NCBI GenBank assembly: GCA_020853255.1
Contig: JADYZI010000468.1
Coordinates: 1-6,564 of the forward strand
DNA: 6,564 nt
Direction: 5' to 3'
Origin: Acidobacteriota bacterium
GTDB lineage: Bacteria > Acidobacteriota > Blastocatellia > Pyrinomonadales > Pyrinomonadaceae
How positions within the stretch are numbered: position 1 is the stretch's first letter; each line of letters begins with the position of its first letter. A program made the position numbers and the translations under genes. The notes beneath the pieces were generated by a model, which worked only from the letters and a program-made list of their open reading frames with translations, was not told the DNA's origin and ran no database searches. Shown piece after piece: positions 1 through 5,917 of this stretch.

Positions 1-35
1 AACCCGATTCTAACACGCAAGGATGATTTTGCGAT

Positions 36-833
36 ATGAAACGGAGCAAACTTTACATTTTAATTACAATTGTAATTACATCGTATCTACACTTGGCGTG
101 TGCAAGCAATGCGGCGACCGAAAACCTGCAGGCGGGGCCGTCAACTGAACAAATATCGGCCGCCCGATCGTCCGCAGAAAGGCTCTTCGCCGGCCGCGAA
201 GACCTCAATAACCTGCGCGAGGCAATAAAGCTTCTCGGCGCCGTACGCGATCCCAACAGCCGCAACTACGACGTTGAATGGACCTTTGCCAAATATAACT
301 ATTTCCTCGGCCGACACACAGGCGATGAGTCAGAATCTGATCAGGCGTTCACAACCGGCCGCGATGCCGCAAAGATAGCGGCCAATATGCACCCCGAACG
401 GCCGGACGGCCTGTTTTGGTATGGAGCGAACCTTGGTGAACTGTGTAAGAAAAGTCCGGTCACGGTTGGCCTTAGAAATGTCGGTGACGTTCGCGAGGCG
501 ATGAAAAAGGTTGTTGAGATAGATCCGGGCTATCAGGGAGCCGCTGCATACGACGTGCTTGGCCAGATAGAGTTAGCCACACGGATCAAAGACGGCACGG
601 CCGAGAAGGCGGTTGAGTATCTGCAGGCCGGCCTTAAGCTCGAAAGTGAAAATTCGAACCTTTATGTGCATCTCGCCCAGGCATACCTTGCGCTGAACAA
701 AGATGCCGAAGCCAAGCGGCAGCTCGACAAGGTTTTGGCCATGAAACCGAACCCCGACTATCTGCCGGAACATCACGAGTCGGTAGATCTCGCAAAAAAA
801 CTTCTTTCGACCAAATTTCAGGAATGCTGCTGA
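36..833 (+). CDS. Exported TPR protein, TRAP-transporter TatT-like
   Basis: This is a 265-residue protein with an N-terminal export signal: basic MKRSK, then a hydrophobic stretch at about 6-21. Cys22 follows L-H-L-A, a poor lipobox because His sits at -3. It could be a lipoprotein, or be cut by signal peptidase I after A-C-A (21-23) or S-N-A (24-26). The mature part is helical. Residues 125-179 (GLFWYGANLG, then a DP-G-Y-GAA-Y-LG pattern) resemble the TatT component of TRAP transporters. Residues 207-240 form a clear TPR unit (SNLYVHLAQAYLALN, ending AMKP), with a probable preceding unit at about 173-206. TatT proteins are periplasmic trimers thought to assist TRAP solute uptake, but no TRAP permease or binding protein is nearby, so the role here is open. 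A weak AAGGA lies at 19-23, 12 bases before the ATG. The gene ends Cys-Cys, which is unusual. Fold assignment is fairly sure; function is not. Confidence 0.8.
   Translation: MKRSKLYILITIVITSYLHLACASNAATENLQAGPSTEQISAARSSAERLFAGREDLNNLREAIKLLGAVRDPNSRNYDVEWTFAKYNYFLGRHTGDESESDQAFTTGRDAAKIAANMHPERPDGLFWYGANLGELCKKSPVTVGLRNVGDVREAMKKVVEIDPGYQGAAAYDVLGQIELATRIKDGTAEKAVEYLQAGLKLESENSNLYVHLAQAYLALNKDAEAKRQLDKVLAMKPNPDYLPEHHESVDLAKKLLSTKFQECC
61..78. repeat. Perfect 18-bp AT-rich palindrome inside the signal-peptide codons
   Basis: TAATTACAATTGTAATTA reads the same on both strands. It begins 25 bases after the A of the TPR gene's start codon and encodes the hydrophobic L-I-T-I-V-I-T segment. In mRNA it could form a 7-bp stem with an AAUU loop; in DNA it has the shape of a dimeric-regulator operator. 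It may simply result from alternating ATT/ACA/GTA codons. Confidence 0.6.
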
Positions 834-866
834 ACCGTTCCGCAGCCAGCCCTCCAAATTGATTCT

Positions 867-1379
867 ATGCGTCGTGCCATCTTTCCAGGTTCATTTGACC
901 CCCTGACAAACGGCCACCTTGATGTTATCGAGCGGGCCGCTCCATTGTTTGATGAGATCATTGTTGCGGTCCTAAACAACCCAGACAAGAACCCGATGTT
1001 CACCGTCGAAGAGCGCGTTGCGATGATCGGGGACATTGTTCGTTCAATAAAGCACAACGGCTGCCAAATAACGGTAGATAGCTTTTCCGGTCTCACCGCG
1101 GAGTTTGCAAAAGCTAGGCAGGCAGCCGCTATCGTCCGCGGCATTCGTGCCGTCAGTGATTATGAGTATGAACTGCGGATGGCGCTGATGAATCGAAAAC
1201 TTGAACCCGAGATCGAAACGGTCTTCTTTATGGCGGATGAGGAATACTCCTACGTTTCGTCAACGCTAATGAAGCAGGTATTCCTGCTCGGCGGCCGTGT
1301 CAATGGCCTGATCCCGGAACTTGTTGAAGCAAAAATGCAGGCCAAATTGGCCGAAACCTCTGTGAAAGGCCCTCGTTAA
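867..1379 (+). CDS. coaD: Phosphopantetheine adenylyltransferase (CoaD)
   Basis: This cytosolic enzyme performs the fourth step of coenzyme A synthesis: 4'-phosphopantetheine plus ATP gives dephospho-CoA plus pyrophosphate. The 170 residues cover the whole family (usually about 160-165), with a short extra tail after residue 160. The nucleotidyltransferase signature is intact: FPGSFDPLTNGH at 6-17, including the T-x-G-H motif with His17. Lys41 sits in the NPDKNPMFTVEER segment. RGIRAVSDYEYE at 91-102 and the second ATP-binding motif YSYVSSTLMK at 127-136 match the E. coli enzyme closely. The ATG gives the expected N-terminus, with MRRAIFPGSF leading directly into strand 1. No Shine-Dalgarno site is visible. 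The gene starts 33 bases after the TPR gene and ends 39 bases before the aminotransferase. This is a housekeeping gene with nothing missing. Confidence 0.97.
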   Translation: MRRAIFPGSFDPLTNGHLDVIERAAPLFDEIIVAVLNNPDKNPMFTVEERVAMIGDIVRSIKHNGCQITVDSFSGLTAEFAKARQAAAIVRGIRAVSDYEYELRMALMNRKLEPEIETVFFMADEEYSYVSSTLMKQVFLLGGRVNGLIPELVEAKMQAKLAETSVKGPR

Positions 1380-1380
1380 T

Positions 1381-1409
1381 TCTACATCTTCCACACTCTG
1401 CGATAGAAT
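1381..1409 (+). promoter_or_regulatory. Candidate sigma70-type promoter for the aminotransferase
   Basis: TCTACA (1381-1386; 4 of 6 match TTGACA) and TAGAAT (1404-1409; 5 of 6 match TATAAT) are separated by exactly 17 bases, just after the coaD stop. Initiation 6-8 bases downstream would fall at about 1415-1417, only 2-4 bases before the ATG at 1419, so the transcript would be nearly leaderless. No ribosome-binding site is seen before this ATG, which fits. The match was made by eye, and such matches also occur by chance. Confidence 0.35.
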
Positions 1410-1418
1410 AGCCATAAT

Positions 1419-2624
1419 ATGAGCACCAATTTTCCGGTTTCCGAGAATGTCTCGCGAATGCACGCATCCTCTACGCTAAAAGCCGCTCAGACGGCCCGGA
1501 TGCTGCGAGAGCAGGGCCATGATGTGATCGACCTGAGCGTTGGCGAGCCAGATTTTGACACGCCTGAATTCATCAAGCAATACGCCTGGGAAGGACTGCA
1601 AAAAGGCCTGACAAAATATACAGCCACAGCCGGAATGAAACCGTTGACCGACGCGGTCGTCGAATTCTACGCCGAACGGTTCGGTGCCGAATTTTCGGCC
1701 GCGGAAGTTGCCGCTTCGTGCGGCGGCAAGCAGGGCCTCTTCAATGCGGCCTGCACACTTCTGAACCCCGGCGATGATGTCTTGATCCCAAAGCCCTATT
1801 GGGTAACGTTTCCTGAGATCGTGACCTTTTGCCGTGCAAATAGCGTTTTTATCGATACCGAATCGACAGAATTTATTCTTACTGCGGAACAGGTCCGCAA
1901 CGCGATCACTGAAAGGACGAAACTCTTGATCGTAAATTCGCCGAGCAATCCAAGCGGGCGCGTGATACCCGCGGACGAAATGCGTCGGATCATTGAGACA
2001 TGTGTCGAACGCGGAATTTATGTACTCACGGATGAATGCTACTTATTCTTTGCGTATCCGCCGGGCGAGGTGTTTACATCGGCGACGCTTCCAACAGATA
2101 TTCGGCAGTTCGTATGCGTCGCCGGCAGCTTTTCAAAGACCTTCGCCATGACCGGATGGCGCATTGGCTACACCATCGCGAATGAAGAATGGACGCGTGC
2201 TATGACAAAGCTCCAAAGCCATTCGGCATCGCATCCAACCTCGTTTGTTCAATACGCGTGTGCCAGGGCTTTGCAGGACAGCCAGGCTTCCATGGCGGCC
2301 GTCGGTAGCATGTTGGCTGAATATGAGCGGCGGCGTGATCGGCTGATCCCGCAATTGAACGCAATTCGAGGGTTCAAGTGTGCAATGCCTGAAGGAGCAT
2401 TTTATGCCTTTGTCGATGTGCGGGAAATGCTCGGCGATGAGTTCACAACTTCGGCGGACGTTGCGGACAAGATGCTGAACGATGGCCAGATCGTTGCTAC
2501 CGATGGCGAACCGTTCGGCGCGGACGGATTTATTCGCATCTCGTATGCCACATCGATGCAGAATCTTGAAAACGCCATTGAGCGATTCAGGAACTTGTTC
2601 GGAACCCGTTCGATGTCGGCATAA
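1419..2624 (+). CDS. PLP-dependent aminotransferase, class I/II subgroup Ib (aspartate aminotransferase-like)
   Basis: This is a 401-residue cytosolic fold-type I aminotransferase that uses pyridoxal phosphate, most likely moving amino groups between aspartate or a similar amino acid and 2-oxoglutarate. Key residues are present: SVGEPDFDTP at 40-49, the cofactor-contacting Asn177 in NSPSNPSG (173-180), Asp205 and Tyr208 in TDECY, the Schiff-base Lys240 in SFSKTFAMTGWRIGY, and Arg248 for the phosphate. Arg373 in RISYA should bind the substrate alpha-carboxylate. Lys104 in CGGKQGLFN lines up with Thermus aspartate aminotransferase Lys109, which reads the distal carboxylate; this favours an acidic substrate. 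Length is typical of Ib enzymes (about 385-400). Some Ib enzymes also act on prephenate, so substrate is not settled and I give no symbol (aspB, aspC and aatA are used for relatives). It ends 240 bases from the convergent VOC gene. Confidence 0.93.
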   Translation: MSTNFPVSENVSRMHASSTLKAAQTARMLREQGHDVIDLSVGEPDFDTPEFIKQYAWEGLQKGLTKYTATAGMKPLTDAVVEFYAERFGAEFSAAEVAASCGGKQGLFNAACTLLNPGDDVLIPKPYWVTFPEIVTFCRANSVFIDTESTEFILTAEQVRNAITERTKLLIVNSPSNPSGRVIPADEMRRIIETCVERGIYVLTDECYLFFAYPPGEVFTSATLPTDIRQFVCVAGSFSKTFAMTGWRIGYTIANEEWTRAMTKLQSHSASHPTSFVQYACARALQDSQASMAAVGSMLAEYERRRDRLIPQLNAIRGFKCAMPEGAFYAFVDVREMLGDEFTTSADVADKMLNDGQIVATDGEPFGADGFIRISYATSMQNLENAIERFRNLFGTRSMSA

Positions 2625-2627
2625 ATG

Positions 2628-2691
2628 GGCTGTTGGTTTTCGTATCTGGTACGGCTGGACAGCCTGAGAGCTCTTGGTTGTGGCGTAGCCC
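2628..2691. other. Small inverted repeats after the aminotransferase stop, possible terminator region
   Basis: Just after the stop codon, GGGCT (2627-2631) can pair with AGCCC (2687-2691), or alternatively GGCTGT (2628-2633) with ACAGCC (2659-2664). GGCTGGACAGCC (2653-2664) and the 8-bp palindrome AGAGCTCT (2667-2674) lie between. No T-run follows on the + strand, so a classical intrinsic terminator is not supported. These short pairings could be chance. Confidence 0.2.
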
Positions 2692-2715
2692 GACCAGTAA
2701 TTCCTTGACGATCTC

Positions 2716-2817
2716 CGCTTCTCTGCGGCCTTTGTGTCTTCCCTTTGCGGCCTTTGTGTTTAAGGCCTTGTTTAGCACAAAGTTCGCCAAGTTGAAGACG
2801 CAAAGAGCACAAAAGCG
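2716..2817. repeat. Long imperfect inverted repeat between convergent genes
   Basis: The left arm (2716-2758) and right arm (2776-2817) are complementary over about four fifths of their length by hand alignment, around a 17-base loop (2759-2775) that itself holds AAGGCCTT. The best-paired block is TTTGTGTCTTC (2731-2741) with GAAGACGCAAA (2794-2804); the inner ends CTTTGTG and CACAAAG also pair. Transcripts of either strand could fold into a long hairpin. It sits between two converging operons, where a bidirectional 3'-end structure or an inserted repeat would be tolerated. No T-run follows on either strand, so it is not a standard terminator. The CACAAAG/GCAAAG words resemble a dispersed intergenic repeat type that I recall from many environmental bacteria. 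Confidence 0.6.
2724..2759. repeat. Tandem 14-bp direct repeat TGCGGCCTTTGTGT, 22-bp period
   Basis: TGCGGCCTTTGTGT occurs at 2724-2737 and again at 2746-2759, both in the left arm of the larger inverted repeat. The 8 bases between are TCTTCCCT. This shows that the arm is built from a short repeated unit rather than from unique sequence. Confidence 0.75.
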
Positions 2818-2864
2818 ATTGTGATCCAATTCCTATGGTCCAGTAAGCGTCAAGTAGTTTGAAG

Positions 2865-3248
2865 TCAATCGCTAAAAACGATCGTAAAGCCGTTGCGGTC
2901 CTTTATCACCACCTCGGTGCTTTCATAGATCCGCTTAACGGGCCCTTCGACGATATCGGCCCCACTCGCCGTCAGTTCGTCGAACAATGCCTGAATATCG
3001 TCAACCCAAATATAGGCGTCGAACCCGTCACGGCGAAACTCGACGCTGGACCCGCCAACCGGCGGGCCGTCTGCCCGCCCGAAGTGCATCTCGACATCAT
3101 CGCGCGCGACCATTGCATAGACCGGCGAATCGGCAAAGTATCCGAGCAGTTTGAAGCCAAGGACACTACAGTAATACTCTGCCGTCGCGACAACATCTTC
3201 GACAACGAACTGGGTCGCTAGCTTTTTGAACCTGGCCCTGTTTTCCAT
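2865..3248 (-). CDS. VOC-superfamily protein (glyoxalase/bleomycin-resistance fold)
   Basis: This 127-residue small cytosolic protein has two beta-alpha-beta-beta-beta modules, about 10-58 and 76-126. Typical features are FVVEDVVATAEYYCSVLGF (14-32), YAMVARDDVEMHF (44-56), YIWVDDIQALFDEL (79-92) and the closing DRNGFTIVF (117-125). Members bind or transform small molecules, often with a divalent metal held by four residues, two per module. Here Gln13 and His55 could be ligands, but the second module has no His at the expected place (Ala78-Tyr79) and no Glu in the last strand (Ile-Val-Phe). The metal site is therefore probably incomplete, suggesting a binding protein rather than a glyoxalase; this is inferred without a structure. 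It starts 22 bases after the ABC ATPase stop and is probably co-transcribed with the nucleoside genes. No Shine-Dalgarno site is visible. Substrate is unknown. Confidence 0.87.
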   Translation of the reverse strand: MENRARFKKLATQFVVEDVVATAEYYCSVLGFKLLGYFADSPVYAMVARDDVEMHFGRADGPPVGGSSVEFRRDGFDAYIWVDDIQALFDELTASGADIVEGPVKRIYESTEVVIKDRNGFTIVFSD

Positions 3249-3252
3249 TGGT

Positions 3253-3279
3253 GGCGGCCGTTCTCAGAACCTAACCGCC
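3253..3279 (-). other. Stem-loop over the ABC ATPase stop codon and VOC leader
   Basis: GGCGG (3253-3257) pairs with CCGCC (3275-3279). Inside it, GTTC (3260-3263) pairs with GAAC (3267-3270) around a 3-base loop. In the minus-strand mRNA this includes the ATPase stop codon and ends four bases before the VOC start codon, so it occupies the place where a ribosome-binding site would be. No U-run follows, so it is not a terminator. It could tune VOC translation or be a chance GC-rich pairing. Confidence 0.35.
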
Positions 3280-4764
3280 GGTCATCATCAAACCGATTTC
3301 CTCGGTCGACGTCATCTTCGGCTCGACCTCACCGACGATCTTTCCGTCGCGGATGATCAACAGCCTGTCGGCCAGGGCCGTCACTTCTTCAAGTTCCGCA
3401 GAAACAAGCAATATCGCCCGGCCCTTGTCGCGGAGATCGATGATCGCTTTATGAATGAACTCGATCGCCCCGATATCGACACCGCGCGTCGGCTGCGAGA
3501 CGAGCAGGAGTTTCGGGTCCAGATGAAACTCACGTCCAATTATCAGCTTTTGCTGATTGCCGCCGGATAACGCCTTTGCCGGCAGTTCCGCCACAGGCGG
3601 CCGCACATCGAAATCTGAGATGATCTCGCCTACCCTTTTCTGAACGGCAGCCGAGCTGATAAAACCTGATGCGGCGGCGATCGGTGGCCGATAGTGCACG
3701 CCAAGTATCGAATTCTCGGCAAGGTCAAAATTCAACAGCAGCCCGCGCTTGTGCCTGTCTTCCGGAATATGCGCTACGCCAAGTTCTTTCAGGCGGCGTG
3801 CTCCCAGGTCGGTCACATCGCGGCCTTCAAACTTGATCTGTCCGCTTCGCGGCTTTAATAGCCCTGCTAAGGCTTCGATCAACTCGGTCTGCCCGTTGCC
3901 TTCGATGCCCGCGATCCCAACTATTTCGGCGGCCGCAACAGAAAATGAGACCTTATCGACGGCAGTGCCGTGGCGGCCCTGCACAACGAGATCGCGGACC
4001 TGCAGCACAAGGCCGCCAGGTTCTGCATCGGTTTTCTCCACCCGCAAAAGCACATCACGGCCAACGATCATTCGTGCGAGATCTTTTGCATTCGTATCGG
4101 CCGTCCGCACATTTCCGACCGATCTGCCGTCGCGCATAACGGTCACTTCGTCTGAAATGGCCAAGACCTCTTCCAGCTTATGCGTGATAATGATGATGGT
4201 CTTTCCCTGCTGTTTCATCCGCCGAAGGATGGCGAAAAAATCATTCACTTCCTGCGGGGTCAGCACGGCCGTCGGTTCATCCAGGATCAGCAGATCAGCA
4301 TTCCTATACAACGCCTTCAACAGTTCGACCCGCTGCTGCTGGCCAACGGAAAGGTCCTCAATAAAAGCCTTCGGATCGATATTTAGATTCAGTTCGTCGG
4401 ACAGTTCCTTGATCCGCCGATTCGCTTTGTCGATGTCGAGGCTGGCGGCCGAGCCGGTTTCCGCTCCGAGAATGATGTTCTCGGCCACTGTCATCGTATC
4501 GACCAGCATAAAGTGCTGATGCACCATCCCGATCCCAAGCGCAATGGCATCATGCGGATTCCTGATCTGAACGGCTTTGCCATCGATCAAGATCTCCCCG
4601 CTATCGGCGTTGTAGAACCCGTAAGCGATCCGCATCACGGTCGATTTCCCCGCGCCGTTCTCGCCAACTATCGCGTGTATCGTGCCCTTGTGAACAATTA
4701 GTGAGACATCGTTGTTCGCGACGACGCTGCCGAAGGTTTTGGTGATGTTCTTAAGTTCAAGCAT
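3271..4764 (-). CDS. Nucleoside-type ABC importer ATPase with two fused nucleotide-binding domains
   Basis: This 497-residue protein is the motor of a BMP/PnrA-type nucleoside importer (relatives: NupA, YufO; RbsA-like layout). Domain 1 (about 1-235) is complete: Walker [10 protein letters not shown] at 34-42, Q-loop Gln83, signature LSVGQQQR at 138-145, Walker B LLILDEP at 158-164, switch His195. Domain 2 (about 252-497) is degenerate. Its P-loop GIEGNGQTE (286-294) lacks the lysine, the Walker B position reads LLLVSQP (419-425) without the Asp-Glu pair, and the switch His is replaced in VSAELEE; its signature LSGGNQQK (399-406) is intact. This pattern is usual in the family, where one composite site hydrolyses ATP. 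The start lies three bases after the stop of the binding-protein gene, so translation is likely coupled. It should dock on two membrane permeases, whose genes are not in this window. Confidence 0.95.
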   Translation of the reverse strand: MLELKNITKTFGSVVANNDVSLIVHKGTIHAIVGENGAGKSTVMRIAYGFYNADSGEILIDGKAVQIRNPHDAIALGIGMVHQHFMLVDTMTVAENIILGAETGSAASLDIDKANRRIKELSDELNLNIDPKAFIEDLSVGQQQRVELLKALYRNADLLILDEPTAVLTPQEVNDFFAILRRMKQQGKTIIIITHKLEEVLAISDEVTVMRDGRSVGNVRTADTNAKDLARMIVGRDVLLRVEKTDAEPGGLVLQVRDLVVQGRHGTAVDKVSFSVAAAEIVGIAGIEGNGQTELIEALAGLLKPRSGQIKFEGRDVTDLGARRLKELGVAHIPEDRHKRGLLLNFDLAENSILGVHYRPPIAAASGFISSAAVQKRVGEIISDFDVRPPVAELPAKALSGGNQQKLIIGREFHLDPKLLLVSQPTRGVDIGAIEFIHKAIIDLRDKGRAILLVSAELEEVTALADRLLIIRDGKIVGEVEPKMTSTEEIGLMMTGG

Positions 4765-4767
4765 CTT

Positions 4768-5844
4768 CTATTTCGCCATCGCGTCCGTCACCTTGATCTC
4801 GCCAAGAATGATCTTCTCTTTTGCCTGATCGACCTTTTCAAGCGTTTCCTTGGAAATGAGAGGTTCATTGTACTGGTCAAGCGCGAATGCCACGCCGTCT
4901 TTATCAAGTCCGAATACGTGAAAGCCGCCCTGAAAATTGCCGTCGCGCACTTCCTTTACGACATCGAAAACGGCGTTGTCCACGCGTTTGACCATTGACG
5001 TGAGCACAAACCCCGGTTTGACACCATTCTGGTTCGAATCGACACCGATCACGAATTTGTTTGCTTCGCCATTAGCATTTTTACCGTACTGCTCGACCGC
5101 GTCGAATGCTCCCAACCCGGAATTGCCGGCCGCCGTAAAAATAACGTCGGCCCCTTTTTCTATCTGATTCAGCGCCAACTCTTTACCCTTTCCCGGATTA
5201 TTCCACGCTCCGTCGGTAACGCCGACATAATTTGTGACGATGCGAATGTTCGGGTTCATATACTTCGCACCTTCTTCAAATCCGGTCGCAAATTTGTGGA
5301 TCAGCGGAATATCCATTCCGCCGATAAACCCGAGCACACCCGTTTTCGACTTTGCGGCCGCGATCATACCGACCAGGAACGAACCTTCATGTTCGCGAAA
5401 CACGAGCGACGCAACATTTTTCTTTGGCGTCTTGCCGTCCTTTTCAAATATGACGCCGTCAATAATGGCGAATTTGATGTTCGGATAATCGTCCGCCACC
5501 TTTTGCATTATCGGCCCCTGGGCGAAGCCTACGCCGATTATCAGATCAAAATTTCGCTCGGCAAATGCCCGCATCGCAGGCTCGATCGAGGTAGGGTTGC
5601 CGGGCTCAATGTCGTAAAGGCAGATGTTCAGTTCTTGCTCGGCCCGCTTGACGCCTTCCCACGCCGCGGCGTTGAACGAACGGTCATTCTTGCCGCCGAT
5701 GTCGAACACGATCCCAACGCGGGTTTTACAGCCTTCGCGTTTTGCGTCCGCCTCCATGCCGCATGATGACGCGAGCAAGACTGCCAAAAACAGGCCCGCC
5801 GCTGCGATGCCAGCCCTTAGATACACGAACCGTGAATGTTTCAT
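4768..5844 (-). CDS. BMP/PnrA-family nucleoside-binding lipoprotein
   Basis: This 358-residue extracytoplasmic receptor captures a nucleoside and hands it to the ABC importer. I place the start at the ATG at 5842-5844. The frame stays open 216 bases further upstream, but that extension overlaps the phosphorylase gene and would bury the signal peptide. From this ATG there is a textbook lipoprotein signal: a basic start, a hydrophobic stretch at about 11-25, and A-S-S-Cys28. The mature protein has the BMP-family landmarks: VGIVFDIGGKNDRSFN (43-58) with AAWEG, FDLIIGVGF (99-107), FAIIDG (125-130), GFIGGMDIP (172-180), FATGFEEGAK (185-194), FTAAGNSGLG (236-245) and GVDSNQ (267-272). Characterised relatives bind purine or pyrimidine nucleosides. 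The phosphorylase upstream favours a pyrimidine nucleoside, by inference. No clear Shine-Dalgarno site precedes the ATG. The stop lies three bases before the ATPase start. Confidence 0.94.
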   Translation of the reverse strand: MKHSRFVYLRAGIAAAGLFLAVLLASSCGMEADAKREGCKTRVGIVFDIGGKNDRSFNAAAWEGVKRAEQELNICLYDIEPGNPTSIEPAMRAFAERNFDLIIGVGFAQGPIMQKVADDYPNIKFAIIDGVIFEKDGKTPKKNVASLVFREHEGSFLVGMIAAAKSKTGVLGFIGGMDIPLIHKFATGFEEGAKYMNPNIRIVTNYVGVTDGAWNNPGKGKELALNQIEKGADVIFTAAGNSGLGAFDAVEQYGKNANGEANKFVIGVDSNQNGVKPGFVLTSMVKRVDNAVFDVVKEVRDGNFQGGFHVFGLDKDGVAFALDQYNEPLISKETLEKVDQAKEKIILGEIKVTDAMAK

Positions 5845-5917
5845 ACTGATTGGATGCGAAACTAGGGTACAGCCATCCGAAAAAATGGGCAAGGCACTGC
5901 GGCTCCGGCTCTTCGGG

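Noticed and set aside
23..145. ATG at 23 opening a short frame before the TPR gene
   Set aside because: It is about 40 codons, out of frame with the TPR gene, with no recognisable product.
1413..1418. CATAAT as an alternative -10 box for the aminotransferase
   Set aside because: It abuts the ATG, so transcription would start inside the gene.
2402..2829. Minus-strand frames of 136 and 80 residues and + strand frames across the intergenic gap
   Set aside because: They overlap the aminotransferase end and read through the repeat. Their Lys/Arg/His-rich translations look like repeat-derived artefacts.
2859..3221. 120-residue + strand frame
   Set aside because: It is antisense to the VOC gene, whose fold motifs are clear on the minus strand.
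3271..4035. Degenerate second ATPase domain as evidence of gene decay
   Set aside because: Loss of the P-loop lysine and Walker B acids in the second domain is normal in fused sugar/nucleoside ABC ATPases. The frame is intact.
3749..4519. 256-residue open frame on the + strand
   Set aside because: It is antisense to the ABC ATPase, low-complexity Ser/Arg-rich and matches no family I know; it is a shadow of GC-rich codons.
5864..5892. Possible minus-strand promoter TTGCCC-17-TACCCT before the BMP gene
   Set aside because: The -10 box matches only 3 of 6 positions. The 73-base gap may just be an operon spacer, so the site is too weak to annotate.
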